Virus record (IMG/VR): IMGVR_UViG_3300043434_000320
Location: 1-39,316 of that record
Source: a virus
Length of the DNA stretch: 39,316 nt
Reading direction: 5' to 3' (one strand)
The translations under genes and the position numbers were made by a program. Position 1 is the stretch's first letter, and each line of letters opens with the position of its first letter. Below, one piece after another: positions 6,043-13,383 of the stretch. Below the pieces are notes generated by a model. It made no database searches. It was given only the letters and a program-made list of their open reading frames with translations, and was not told the DNA's origin.

Positions 6043-6314
6043 CTGACTTATCGCCACGTAGTGGCTTAGAGAAAGCCGCACGCATGGCGCTGGCGCTGGA
6101 GCATGGAAGTGTTTGCATTGGAACGAAAGACGGACAAGGTGTTTTCGTTTCCGCTGCAACGCTTGGTCAACTCGGCTTGCGGGAGTGCAAAGAGCGTCTT
6201 GGGCTAACTAAACGCTGGCCCGTCCGAACAGACCTAAGCGGAAATGTTGTCATGGTTGAAGGTGCAACCCATGAGGATGCAATTAACCGTTATCTAAACA
6301 GGATTGAGAAATGA
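6039..6314 (+). CDS. Hypothetical phage protein, 91 aa, shares N-terminus with next gene
   Basis: The protein opens MTDLSPRSGLEKAARMALALEHG, then reads as a small beta-rich domain (SVCIGTKDGQGVFVSAATLG). Its first codons closely match those of the next gene (MTDLEKAARQALEF) apart from an 18-nt insert encoding SPRSGL. The rest of the two proteins is unrelated to the eye. The function is unknown. Confidence 0.75.
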   Translation: MTDLSPRSGLEKAARMALALEHGSVCIGTKDGQGVFVSAATLGQLGLRECKERLGLTKRWPVRTDLSGNVVMVEGATHEDAINRYLNRIEK

Positions 6315-6694
6315 CTGACTTAGAGAAAGCCGCAAGGCAGGCGCTGGAGTTTATTGACGCAAATGCAGACGGCGCAGATGAACGTGACATTGCCACCGCC
6401 CTGCGAGAAGCACTGGCAGAGCAGCCAGCACAGCAGGAGCCTGTGGCGTGGATGGAAATGGTTGTCGCAAACCTTGTGCGCGAAGGAGTCAACAAGCACA
6501 GAGCCAGAGAACTTGCCGAGCATTTCATCAAGCACACATCCCCACCACCACAGCGCACATGGGTGGGGCTGACGGATGAGGAGATTGACAGCCTTCGAGA
6601 AGCAAACTCTACAGGGAGAGGAGCAGGCTGGAGATTTAACTTCAAAGGGTTTGCCCATGCCATCGAAGCCAAACTCAAGGAGAAGAACACATGA
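6311..6694 (+). CDS. Phage protein of the EPVAW / PPPQRTW family, 127 aa
   Basis: This is a mosaic-like protein with an N-terminal helix (MTDLEKAARQALEFID), a helical ALREALAEQPAQQEPVAW segment, then TSPPPQRTWVGLTDEEIDSL and a C-terminal AHAIEAKLKEKN. Short proteins built from these segments are frequent in phages of Burkholderiales and related bacteria; none has a known function. It overlaps both neighbours by 4 nt. Confidence 0.8.
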   Translation: MTDLEKAARQALEFIDANADGADERDIATALREALAEQPAQQEPVAWMEMVVANLVREGVNKHRARELAEHFIKHTSPPPQRTWVGLTDEEIDSLREANSTGRGAGWRFNFKGFAHAIEAKLKEKNT

Positions 6695-6855
6695 ACACGA
6701 TTTTGATTGTTTGGGCGATCGTGGCTGGTGACAGAATCGTAACCTACAGAGATTGGAAACCGCTCGGGGAATTCTCCAGCGTAGCCGCTTGTCATGAGGC
6801 GGCTCGCCAACTTGGGTATATCAACAACGACAAATATAGGTGCCTGACAAAATGA
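6691..6855 (+). CDS. Small phage protein with paired cysteines, 54 aa
   Basis: The frame runs ATG 6691 to TGA 6855 and is supported by ATGA overlaps at both ends. The product has a short hydrophobic start (TILIVWAIVAG), then FSSVAACHEAARQLG and a final YRCLTK. The pattern Phe-x-Ser-x-x-Ala-Cys ... Tyr-x-Cys is seen in many small phage proteins. Cys34 and Cys51 may pair. It could be exported through its hydrophobic start, but no cleavage site is clear. Confidence 0.7.
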   Translation: MNTILIVWAIVAGDRIVTYRDWKPLGEFSSVAACHEAARQLGYINNDKYRCLTK

Positions 6856-7088
6856 ACGTAGTCATTTACACAAAATTCGGCTGTGCTAACTGCACAACAG
6901 CAAAGAACCTACTGGCAAGCAAAGGCATTGGGTTTATCGAGATGCACCAAGACACAGACGAGTTTGAGTTTGAGAAGATGCTCAAGGCGCACCCAACTGT
7001 GCGTCAACTGCCTCAGATTTTCATCAACAATCAGCGTGTCGGTGGATTGGCTGGACTGCAAGCGGCATTGAAGGAGTTGGGGTTATGA
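6852..7088 (+). CDS. Glutaredoxin
   Basis: The 78-aa protein has the thioredoxin fold of small glutaredoxins: a first strand VVIYTKFGC, active site Cys11-Ala-Asn-Cys14, the cis-proline strand LPQIFINNQRVGG and a final helix LQAALKEL. Glutaredoxins reduce disulfides and supply electrons to ribonucleotide reductase; phages often carry one next to nucleotide genes, but no reductase is visible in this window. Asn in the third active-site position is uncommon. ATG 6852 overlaps the previous stop; the in-frame codon at 6840 is less likely. Confidence 0.93.
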   Translation: MNVVIYTKFGCANCTTAKNLLASKGIGFIEMHQDTDEFEFEKMLKAHPTVRQLPQIFINNQRVGGLAGLQAALKELGL

Positions 7089-7423
7089 GAGATGTTTTTG
7101 AAATGGCAAAAGAAGCGGGGTTCATGCAACACCTTGGCGTCATCTGCATACCAAATCACTTGGCCCTTGAGCGCTTTGCCGAGCTTGTCCGTGCTGACGA
7201 GCGCAGGGCCATGATGCAGCTATTTACAGACCCTGAGAACCAGCCTACTCAGCACGACACGGTGACTGTTGAGTACATGAAGCGTGAGATAGCTGACGAG
7301 CGTGAGGAGTGTGCAAAGGTGTGTGATGGTCTTGCGGATATGCACGCGAAGATGAATCAGTGGGGGTCACACAAAACCGCCGACACTTTGGCGCAAGCCA
7401 TTCGAGCAAGGAGCAACACATGA
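7085..7423 (+). CDS. Hypothetical phage protein, 112 aa, paralogue of the next gene
   Basis: A helical protein with MRDVFEMAKEAGF at its start, then LERFAELVRADERRAM and, near the end, EECAKVCDGLADM and AIRARS. The same order, with IERFAEMVRAQE, recurs in the next gene. Proteins of this type are common in phage early regions, often in several copies, and have no known role. It overlaps both neighbours by 4 nt. Confidence 0.8.
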   Translation: MRDVFEMAKEAGFMQHLGVICIPNHLALERFAELVRADERRAMMQLFTDPENQPTQHDTVTVEYMKREIADEREECAKVCDGLADMHAKMNQWGSHKTADTLAQAIRARSNT

Positions 7424-7617
7424 AAACAGTGATTGAGATGGCGCGTGAAGTAATTGGCGATTACTCAAAGCAAGATTACTGGCCTTTCTTTGTGGAGGAA
7501 ATTGAACGCTTTGCCGAGATGGTTCGTGCCCAAGAGAACGAAGCCTGTGCCCTGATCGCAGACGAAGCAGAGCCGTACAACGCAGCGGACTTGATCCGCA
7601 AGAGGGTCAAGCAATGA
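7420..7617 (+). CDS. Hypothetical phage protein, 65 aa, shorter paralogue
   Basis: The protein MKTVIEMAREVIGD ... IERFAEMVRAQENEACALIADEA ... LIRKR follows the layout of the preceding protein but lacks about 45 residues in the middle. That points to tandem gene duplication followed by deletion. ATG 7420 overlaps the previous stop as ATGA. Confidence 0.75.
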   Translation: MKTVIEMAREVIGDYSKQDYWPFFVEEIERFAEMVRAQENEACALIADEAEPYNAADLIRKRVKQ

Positions 7618-7838
7618 GCAAACTGAAATCACTGACATTCGATGAGTACAAAGTAGCGGCCAAGGCCACACTGAACGAGGCCATTGACGAGGAGCCTGAT
7701 GCAGTCATTGTGCTGATGTTCCACCGTGGCAGTGGGCAATTCAAAATCAAATGCTCCAAGATCGAGAACCGACTTGAACTTGTCGGCGCATTGGAAGAAG
7801 CAAAGAACCATGTATTGGTAACGGGGTACGCATCATGA
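7614..7838 (+). CDS. Hypothetical phage protein, 74 aa
   Basis: A small alpha/beta protein (LTFDEYKVAAKATLNEAIDE, then AVIVLMFHRGSGQFKIKCS and a closing VLVTGYAS). No family is recognised. It keeps 4-nt overlaps with both neighbours. Confidence 0.75.
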   Translation: MSKLKSLTFDEYKVAAKATLNEAIDEEPDAVIVLMFHRGSGQFKIKCSKIENRLELVGALEEAKNHVLVTGYAS

Positions 7839-8101
7839 AGCCCGTAGCGTGGATAAAGATACGCGAGTTGTCGTACATGAAAGCCGTAGCAGAGTACGGC
7901 AAAGAAGACTGGCAAACCAATCTTGGGCTAAAGCCCGAACCCGATGACGAGGGCTTGTACACAGAAACGCAGGTGCAACGGATGATTGAGTTACTGCGCC
8001 GCGCTGAAACCGAGATGCGGTATGCCGGATGGACGAAGTTCGAGGCAGACAACCCTGCCCGCAACGGCGTGTATGAACAGATCAAGGAGTTCTTGAAATG
8101 A
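7835..8101 (+). CDS. PVAW-type hypothetical phage protein, 88 aa
   Basis: The product begins MKPVAWIKIRELSYMKAV and carries EGLYTETQVQRMIELL, a pattern (PVAW ... LYT/S..QV..M) that recurs in small phage proteins, including the EPVAW part of the gene at 6311. The function is unknown. Confidence 0.75.
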   Translation: MKPVAWIKIRELSYMKAVAEYGKEDWQTNLGLKPEPDDEGLYTETQVQRMIELLRRAETEMRYAGWTKFEADNPARNGVYEQIKEFLK

Positions 8102-8271
8102 CAGCAGCCGATCTACAAGACATAAACAGATTCCTGATGGACTTGCACTTCATTCAGGCAAATGCGCTTGTTGCAGCACAACTACAAGACGACAAGCAGG
8201 CGATAGCGTACATGAAGCGCATCGCACAGGTACGAGAGACCATCAAACAACAACTGAAGGAAACAACATGA
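8098..8271 (+). CDS. Hypothetical helical phage protein, 57 aa
   Basis: A 57-codon frame between ATG 8098 and TGA 8271, with 4-nt overlaps at both ends, which is the main reason to believe it. The product is almost entirely helical (DLQDINRFLMDLHFIQANAL, then DDKQAIAYMKRIAQVRETIK) and may form a helical hairpin. No family is recognised. Confidence 0.65.
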   Translation: MTAADLQDINRFLMDLHFIQANALVAAQLQDDKQAIAYMKRIAQVRETIKQQLKETT

Positions 8272-8504
8272 ACGCAGAGAAACTGAACTACTACACAATG
8301 GCCAACCGTGTGTTGGGGTTTGCTGATGGGTTGCGTAGCAGCGACGAGATCGCTGTACGTAATGGAAATAGACCGCGCCACGAAGCCTCGATCCACATGC
8401 TTGAGAAGTGTGCGTCCATGATGGGTAAAGTGTGGAACGAGTACGCCACTGAAAACGGATACGATGATCTACTGTTCATACTAGAAACAAAGCAACCAAA
8501 ATGA
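8268..8504 (+). CDS. Hypothetical phage protein, 78 aa
   Basis: A short helical protein (KLNYYTMANRVLGFADGLR, then HEASIHMLEKCASMMGKVW). There is no motif I can assign. It starts and ends in 4-nt overlaps within the small-gene chain. Confidence 0.75.
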   Translation: MNAEKLNYYTMANRVLGFADGLRSSDEIAVRNGNRPRHEASIHMLEKCASMMGKVWNEYATENGYDDLLFILETKQPK

Positions 8505-8902
8505 CTACCAAGAGAAACACAACACGGCTCGACCCCACCGGTCGGCGTAGCGTCGTCACAAAGCGTGGCGGCAAGATCAACGCACTGACGTATGCAAAGC
8601 TGATGCAACTGCTGATGCAAGGCACACGCTCATGTCAAGAACTTGCACGGGACACAGGCCTGCACATCCTGACGGTGTACGATTACACGTACTACCTGCA
8701 CAAAGCCAACGTCATCCACATCTGTATGTGGGAGGGTGTAGGCAGAAACCAAACGCGCATCTACATGGTGGGTGACAAGGCAGACGTACCCCGTCCGTCA
8801 AAGTCGCGTAAGCAAATCAGTGAAGACTACCGCTCCCGCAAGGCGGCGAAGCAGTTGTTGTTTCGCATCGCCGGGGGCATAGCAGAAGGAGAGACAGCTT
8901 GA
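8501..8902 (+). CDS. Winged helix-turn-helix DNA-binding protein, 133 aa
   Basis: The central part, LTYAKLMQLLMQGTRSCQEL then ARDTGLHILTVYDYTYYLHK and ANVIHICMWEG, has the spacing of a winged helix domain: helix, a short turn after the Gly-Thr, a recognition helix, then a beta wing. The N-terminus is basic (TTKRNTTRLDPTGRRSVVTK) and the C-terminus is rich in Arg and Lys (KSRKQISEDYRSRKAAKQ), fitting nucleic-acid binding. A role as an early phage regulator is inference. A strong AAGGAG for the next gene lies within its end. Confidence 0.75.
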   Translation: MTTKRNTTRLDPTGRRSVVTKRGGKINALTYAKLMQLLMQGTRSCQELARDTGLHILTVYDYTYYLHKANVIHICMWEGVGRNQTRIYMVGDKADVPRPSKSRKQISEDYRSRKAAKQLLFRIAGGIAEGETA

Positions 8903-9186
8903 CCTGTAACTGCAACCAACACTCCCCATTCCTGTGGCACAAACACAAGCGCGACAGCATCTTCATGGGCAACCCCCACTTCCGCCCACGAGGTGACACC
9001 GGCAAGACGACTGCGCAGATTCAGTCTGACCAGATCGAGAAGCGCCGCGCCAAGGGCGAGGAGCCGGGGTTCCTTAAAGGTGTCTCACGCAAGCGTGAGG
9101 AGGAGATGCTCCAGTACCGTGTGTTCGGCGTGTACTCTCGCGCCGTGTCACCCATCAAACCCTACAAGAACAAGCATGAGAAATGA
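8899..9186 (+). CDS. Hypothetical basic phage protein, 95 aa, TTG start
   Basis: The start is TTG at 8899, in a TTGA overlap with the previous stop and preceded by AAGGAG 7 nt upstream, so it mirrors the ATGA overlaps around it. No ATG offers a better start. The product has CNC near the N-terminus, a Gly/Pro-rich middle and many Lys and Arg residues (QIEKRRAKGEEPG, SRKREEEML). No family is recognised. Confidence 0.75.
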   Translation: MTCNCNQHSPFLWHKHKRDSIFMGNPHFRPRGDTGKTTAQIQSDQIEKRRAKGEEPGFLKGVSRKREEEMLQYRVFGVYSRAVSPIKPYKNKHEK

Positions 9187-9491
9187 GAACAGGTTTAGTA
9201 CGCGACCTACGCTCGCTTTTGCGGGCACACCCAGACGGGTTCACCGCTGCCAAACTGGCAGAGCTTACTGATAGGGACAAACACAATGTCACCAAGTATC
9301 TCAAGTTCATGCCCGACACCTACATCGACAGGTGGGAAGGCCCGCAAAGGGGCCAGTACAGCGCAGTCTGGTGCGTTGTCACCCCGCCAAGTGACTGCCC
9401 TCATCCAACAAAAGAAATGGTGGCCGTTCGCCCGAGTAGACGGAAAGATTTTGGTGCAGATGCACCGGTCAATAGAGAAACAAACGATTAA
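9183..9491 (+). CDS. Small winged-helix-like phage protein, 102 aa
   Basis: The first 50 residues read as a winged helix: LVRDLRSLLRAHPDGFTAAK, then LAELTDRDKHNVTKYLKFM and a wing with TYIDRW and SAVWCVV. The C-terminal part is basic and looks disordered (RPSRRKDFGADAP). It is the last of the fifteen-gene chain of 4-nt overlaps; a 21-nt gap follows. Regulation or DNA binding is inferred from fold pattern only. Confidence 0.75.
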   Translation: MRTGLVRDLRSLLRAHPDGFTAAKLAELTDRDKHNVTKYLKFMPDTYIDRWEGPQRGQYSAVWCVVTPPSDCPHPTKEMVAVRPSRRKDFGADAPVNRETND

Positions 9492-9512
9492 CCAAACCGA
9501 AGAGGCACTTTT

Positions 9513-9782
9513 ATGACAGTAGGAATCAAAGACGGAGTCAATGGCACAACAGCAGACGACCTGCAAGTTGGAGGCCAGCACTACAAAGACATGGGTATCC
9601 AGCCATGGGCTGTGATGGAGGCCGTGCTCACGCACGACGAGTTCGTTGGCTTCCTCAAAGGCAACGTCATCAAGTACGCGATGCGCCAAGGCAAGAAGGA
9701 CAGTGACGACGCCAACAAAGCACGGCACTACGCACTGAAGCTGGCGGAGATACAAGGAAACCCACATGGCCGCAACCCCTGA
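9513..9782 (+). CDS. DUF3310 protein (T7 gp1.7-like nucleotide kinase family)
   Basis: The 89-aa protein contains the hallmark DUF3310 segments QVGGQHYKDMGIQPW and GFLKGNVIKYAMRQGKKD, followed by a helix that usually closes the domain (ANKARHYALKLAEI). T7 gp1.7, a member of this group, has nucleotide kinase activity; whether short members like this are active is not known. It overlaps the VRR-NUC gene by 17 nt, so both are likely translated from the same message at the start of the replication module. Confidence 0.9.
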   Translation: MTVGIKDGVNGTTADDLQVGGQHYKDMGIQPWAVMEAVLTHDEFVGFLKGNVIKYAMRQGKKDSDDANKARHYALKLAEIQGNPHGRNP

Positions 9783-10104
9783 AGCCAAGGTCAAAGCCAA
9801 GATTCACAAGGCCTTGAAAGAGGCCGGTGCGTACGCCGTCAACTACATTGGTGGCGCGTTCGCCAACAACGGTACCCCAGATATTCTGGCCTGTCTTGAT
9901 GGGCGGTTTATCGGGGTCGAAGCCAAGGCCGGTAAGGGTAAGCCCACCGCCCTGCAAGTTTTAAGCTTAAAACGAATCGACGATGCTGGGGGCCTAGCCC
10001 TCGTCATCAACGAAACCAATCTGGAGTACCTAAGCGCGGCACTGGGGAATATCCACGCCGCCAAGAGTAACTACCACCCCTACATGGAGAGCGTACATGA
10101 GTGA
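9766..10104 (+). CDS. VRR-NUC domain nuclease
   Basis: The 112-aa protein is a stand-alone VRR-NUC enzyme of the PD-(D/E)XK superfamily. The active-site residues are visible as GTPDILACLDG (Asp39) and VEAKAG (Glu52, Lys54), with the helix TALQVLSLKRIDDAGG (Gln64) after them, as expected. Phage VRR-NUC proteins are structure-specific nucleases, thought to resolve branched DNA, and are often found near SNF2 helicases, as here. A 16-bp palindrome (9958-9973) resembling the intergenic ones lies within the codons for VLSLK. Confidence 0.92.
   Translation: MAATPEAKVKAKIHKALKEAGAYAVNYIGGAFANNGTPDILACLDGRFIGVEAKAGKGKPTALQVLSLKRIDDAGGLALVINETNLEYLSAALGNIHAAKSNYHPYMESVHE
9958..9973. repeat. AT-rich 16-bp palindrome inside the VRR-NUC gene
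   Basis: GTTTTAAGCTTAAAAC is a perfect palindrome sharing its inner 14 bases with copy 1 at 745-760. It lies within a coding region and has no start codon behind it, so it may be a coincidence of codons or a binding site placed inside a gene. Confidence 0.4.
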
Positions 10105-10516
10105 ATTTAGCCCCGCCGTCACGATCATCTTGGATCAACTGCAAGCAAACCCCGACGATTTCTTTGGGCCGGTCGATAGCTCCATCAGCTACCCGAAGTT
10201 CAACGAGATTCGCAAAGAGCTAACCGCACTTGCAACGGGTGCCCCACCTAAAGGCGAAGACCACATGCCTCTGTGGTTCCTTACTGAGGAAGAGAGAGCC
10301 GCGCTGGTCGATGCGTACTGCCACGCGCGCCGCCTGCGGTTCGATGCTGAAGTTACCCACAAACTGCTCGCACCAGACATGTACAAGACCCCCCATGTGT
10401 ACGCCCAGAAGATCGGCTCGCATTATGGCACCGCACTCAATACCGTCACGATGAGTGAGTCGTCGCTCGATGCCCATAGCTACGTGTCGCACAAGTCCGT
10501 AGGGGCAACCGAATGA
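10097..10516 (+). CDS. Hypothetical phage protein, 139 aa
   Basis: The protein begins MSEFSPAVTIILDQLQANPD and is helical with a conserved-looking MPLWFLTEEERAALVDAYCH segment. I do not recognise a family. It overlaps the VRR-NUC gene by 8 nt and the DNA polymerase gene by 4 nt (ATGA at 10513), so it belongs to the replication operon. A polymerase accessory role is guilt by association only. Confidence 0.8.
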   Translation: MSEFSPAVTIILDQLQANPDDFFGPVDSSISYPKFNEIRKELTALATGAPPKGEDHMPLWFLTEEERAALVDAYCHARRLRFDAEVTHKLLAPDMYKTPHVYAQKIGSHYGTALNTVTMSESSLDAHSYVSHKSVGATE

Positions 10517-12399
10517 AAGTGGTGACGATTGACTTCGAGACGTACTACGACCGGGAGTACAGTCTCAGCAAGATCACAACAGAAGAGTACGTGCGCTCCC
10601 CGCAGTATGAGACGATTGGCTTTGCCATCAAGGTCAATGCAGAACCTACTGTGTGGGTGCCGCGCCCTCAAGCCGAGCAGTACCTGCGAAACTTCGACTG
10701 GACGGATGCTATGGTCGTGGCGCAGAACACTGCGTTCGACGGCGCCATCATGGCGTGGCGCTCAGCTATCCGCCCTGCTGTGTGGGTCGACATCATGGGC
10801 ATGTCACGTGCCCTGTTCCCGCATGAGAAGTCGCATAGCCTGAAGGCTCAGGCCGAGCGTATGGGCGTGGGCGTCAAGGGCGAGGAAGTCCTGCTGGCTA
10901 TCGGTAAACGGTACAAAGACTTCGGCCCGGAAGAGCTGCACCGCTACGGCATGTACTGTATCAACGACGTGGAGCTAACCTACAAGCTGTTCACCATGTA
11001 CATGGGCATGGGCTTTCCGAAGCTGGAGCTGCGCCTGATCGACTTGACCCTGCGCATGTTTATTGAGCCTGAGCTAACCCTCGATGCGCCCCACCTTCGT
11101 GCCCACTTGGTTGACGTGAAAGAGCGCAAGCAAGCTCTGCTCGAAGCTGTGCGCGACAACATGCTCAAGGACGCAGACCCGGAGTACGTGCACGCTATCT
11201 ACACCGAGGGTATGGACGGCATCAAGAAGCTGCTGATGTCCAACGACAAGTTTGCCAAAGCGCTTGAGTCGCTTGGCGTTACGCCACCAACCAAGATCAG
11301 TCCGACCACAGGCAAGCTCGCGTATGCGTTTGCCAAGACTGACGAAGCCTTCAAGGCCTTACAGGAGCACGATGATGAGCGAGTTCAAGCCCTCGTGGAA
11401 GCGCGACTTGGAAACAAGACAACACTTGAAGAGACTCGTACGGAACGCTTTATTGGCATGTCTAGCCGTGGGAAGTTTCCTGTACCTCTTCGTTACTACG
11501 GTGCTCACTCCGGGCGGTGGTCTGGACAAGATTCTGTAAACCTGCAGAACCTCCCATCACGCGGCAACAACGCCGGCAAGATCAAGAAAGCAATCATGGC
11601 CCCCGAGGGGTACGTTGTGATTGACTGCGACTCTGCGCAGATCGAAGCTCGTACGCTGGCATGGCTGGCTGGGCAGGACGATCTGGTGCAAGCTTTTAAG
11701 GACAAACAAGATGTCTACAAACTCATGGCGTCGAAAATTTACGGTGTCACGACTGATGCAGTCGACAAAACACAACGACAGGTTGGCAAAACTGTTGTTC
11801 TTGGCGCTGGTTACGGAGTCGGGCACAAGAAGTTACAGATGTTCCTCAAGACCCAAGCAGGCGTTGAAGTTACGCTTGAGGAAGCCAAGCGCATTATTGA
11901 CACGTACCGTTCAAGCTCCAGCCGAATTGCCGACCTCTGGTACGAAGCAGGCGAAGGGCTTCACGCGCTCTACAACAAGCAAACGCTCACGATCGACGCG
12001 GTCGGGATCGTCAAGGCCGTACCCGACAAGGGGCTGACACTACCCAGCGGGCTGTTCATCCAGTACCCGAACCTGCGGCGCGAAACGGACGGCGAGGGCA
12101 AGACCAACTTTGTCTATACGTCCAAGGGCCTGCCGGTGAAAATCTACGGCGGTAAGGTTGTGGAGAACTTCACCCAAGCCATCGCACGCTGCATCGTTGC
12201 AGAACAGATGCTCCGCGTATCCAAGCGGTACAAGGTCGTGCTGACCGTCCATGACGCCGTGGCGATCATCGCCAAGGAAGACGAAGCGGACGTGGCACAA
12301 GCCTATCTGGAGGAGTGCATGAGCTGGAACCCCAAGTGGGCCGCTGGCCTACCCCTGTCCTGCGAATCCGGTGTAGGCAAAAGTTATGGGGACTGTTAA
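10513..12399 (+). CDS. Family A DNA polymerase with 3'-5' exonuclease
   Basis: The 628-aa enzyme has a DnaQ-like proofreading domain (motif I DFET with Asp7 and Glu9, motif II in AQNTAFDG, motif III in YCINDVELTY) and a Pol I-type polymerase domain. Motif A is VVIDCDSAQIEAR (Asp371), motif B RQVGKTVVLGAGYG (Arg422, Lys426, Tyr434) and motif C VLTVHDAV (His580-Asp581). There is no 5'-3' exonuclease domain, as in T7-type replicative polymerases. Leu430 takes the place of E. coli Phe762. Motif A has Cys-Asp-Ser-Ala-Gln rather than the usual DYSQ, and motif C ends in Ala-Val instead of Glu. It should be the replicative polymerase of this phage. Confidence 0.97.
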   Translation: MKVVTIDFETYYDREYSLSKITTEEYVRSPQYETIGFAIKVNAEPTVWVPRPQAEQYLRNFDWTDAMVVAQNTAFDGAIMAWRSAIRPAVWVDIMGMSRALFPHEKSHSLKAQAERMGVGVKGEEVLLAIGKRYKDFGPEELHRYGMYCINDVELTYKLFTMYMGMGFPKLELRLIDLTLRMFIEPELTLDAPHLRAHLVDVKERKQALLEAVRDNMLKDADPEYVHAIYTEGMDGIKKLLMSNDKFAKALESLGVTPPTKISPTTGKLAYAFAKTDEAFKALQEHDDERVQALVEARLGNKTTLEETRTERFIGMSSRGKFPVPLRYYGAHSGRWSGQDSVNLQNLPSRGNNAGKIKKAIMAPEGYVVIDCDSAQIEARTLAWLAGQDDLVQAFKDKQDVYKLMASKIYGVTTDAVDKTQRQVGKTVVLGAGYGVGHKKLQMFLKTQAGVEVTLEEAKRIIDTYRSSSSRIADLWYEAGEGLHALYNKQTLTIDAVGIVKAVPDKGLTLPSGLFIQYPNLRRETDGEGKTNFVYTSKGLPVKIYGGKVVENFTQAIARCIVAEQMLRVSKRYKVVLTVHDAVAIIAKEDEADVAQAYLEECMSWNPKWAAGLPLSCESGVGKSYGDC

Positions 12400-12432
12400 A
12401 CTGCAGGTTGGCAAATCAACTGGTAGTTTTCT

Positions 12433-13098
12433 ATGGCACTCGCACATTCCTACTCGTCGGTCAAGGACTACGAGGGCTGCCCTCGTCGGTACAACGAAGT
12501 CCGTATTCTCAAAAAATTCAAATCAAAAGACACTGAAGCAACTCTATATGGAACAGCAGTACACAAAGCCTTTGAAGAGTTCATCCGGGATGGCATCGCG
12601 CTACCCGAGCAATTCGCACAGTACAAGCCATTCGTTGAGCCCCTCGCACAGCACCCGGGCGACATCCGGTGCGAAGAAAAGATGGGTATCCGAAATGACT
12701 TTAGCCCGTGTGGCTTTTTTGACAAAGACGTATGGTTCCGGGGTATCCCAGACTACCTCGCCATAAGCAAGAACGGCAAGACCGCCAGAGTCGCCGACTA
12801 CAAAACAGGCAAGTCAAGCCGCTACGCCGACACCTCCCAGCTCGAACTCATGGCTGCCATGGTCATGCTGCACCATCCTGCGGTTGAGAGAGTGCGCGGG
12901 GTCTTGCTATTTGTGGTCGTCGGTGACATCATTAAAGCCGAGTTCAGCCGGGAACAACTGCCCGACATCCTCTCCAAGTGGGGTGGCCGGGCGAACAGTA
13001 TTGAGAAGGCAGTGGACGTAGGGGTGTTTAACCCGCGCAGTTCCGCCCTCTGCCGCTTCTGTCCAGTCTCCTCATGTGAGTACAACAATGGCCACTAA
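12433..13098 (+). CDS. Cas4/RecB-like PD-(D/E)XK nuclease with Fe-S cluster cysteines
   Basis: The 221-aa protein matches the Cas4/AddB type: YEGCPRRY (Cys16), GTAVHKAFEEF (His44), FRGIPDYLA (Asp107), VADYKTGK (Asp122, Lys124) and a final cluster CRFCPVSSC (Cys207, Cys210, Cys215). Cys16 with the three C-terminal Cys would bind a 4Fe-4S cluster, as in this family. Such enzymes act as exonucleases on DNA ends; in phages they probably serve recombination or DNA processing. No Cas1, Cas2 or CRISPR array is nearby, so the role is not adaptation. The gap from the polymerase gene is 33 nt with no clear ribosome-binding site. Confidence 0.92.
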   Translation: MALAHSYSSVKDYEGCPRRYNEVRILKKFKSKDTEATLYGTAVHKAFEEFIRDGIALPEQFAQYKPFVEPLAQHPGDIRCEEKMGIRNDFSPCGFFDKDVWFRGIPDYLAISKNGKTARVADYKTGKSSRYADTSQLELMAAMVMLHHPAVERVRGVLLFVVVGDIIKAEFSREQLPDILSKWGGRANSIEKAVDVGVFNPRSSALCRFCPVSSCEYNNGH

Positions 13099-13372
13099 AC
13101 GCAACTACAAGCAGGAATACGAGCGCTATCAGGGCACCCCCGCCCAGCTCAAAGCCCAGTCCGAGCGCCACAAGGCGCGTCGAGCATACGAGAAAGCCCA
13201 CGGCGATCTGCCAGCCGACGTGGATGTAGACCACAAGAAGGCTATGTCCAAAGGCGGCACGTCCAAGCTGAGCAATCTGCGGGCGGTACCGCAGGGCGAG
13301 AACACGAGCTTCTCTCGCACAAAAACGGGCGCAATGAAGTCGCAAATTTCCAAGCGCGAGCGCAAAAAGTAA
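13088..13372 (+). CDS. Small HNH endonuclease, 94 aa
   Basis: A compact HNH nuclease with a basic N-terminal region (KARRAYEKAHG) and the core DVDVDHKKAMSKGGTSKLSN then LRAVPQGENTS: Asp48-His49, Asn63 and Asn72 are the likely active-site positions. The C-terminus is very basic. In phages, small HNH proteins near replication genes may nick DNA or help packaging. The start at ATG 13088 overlaps the end of the Cas4-like gene by 11 nt. A two-hairpin region with a terminator follows. Confidence 0.88.
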   Translation: MATKRNYKQEYERYQGTPAQLKAQSERHKARRAYEKAHGDLPADVDVDHKKAMSKGGTSKLSNLRAVPQGENTSFSRTKTGAMKSQISKRERKK

Positions 13373-13383
13373 TGTAAGATTTG

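Noticed and set aside
12433-13098. Part of a phage CRISPR-Cas system (Cas4)
   Set aside because: Only a Cas4-like nuclease is present; there is no cas1, cas2 or repeat array in the window. A DNA-processing role is more likely.
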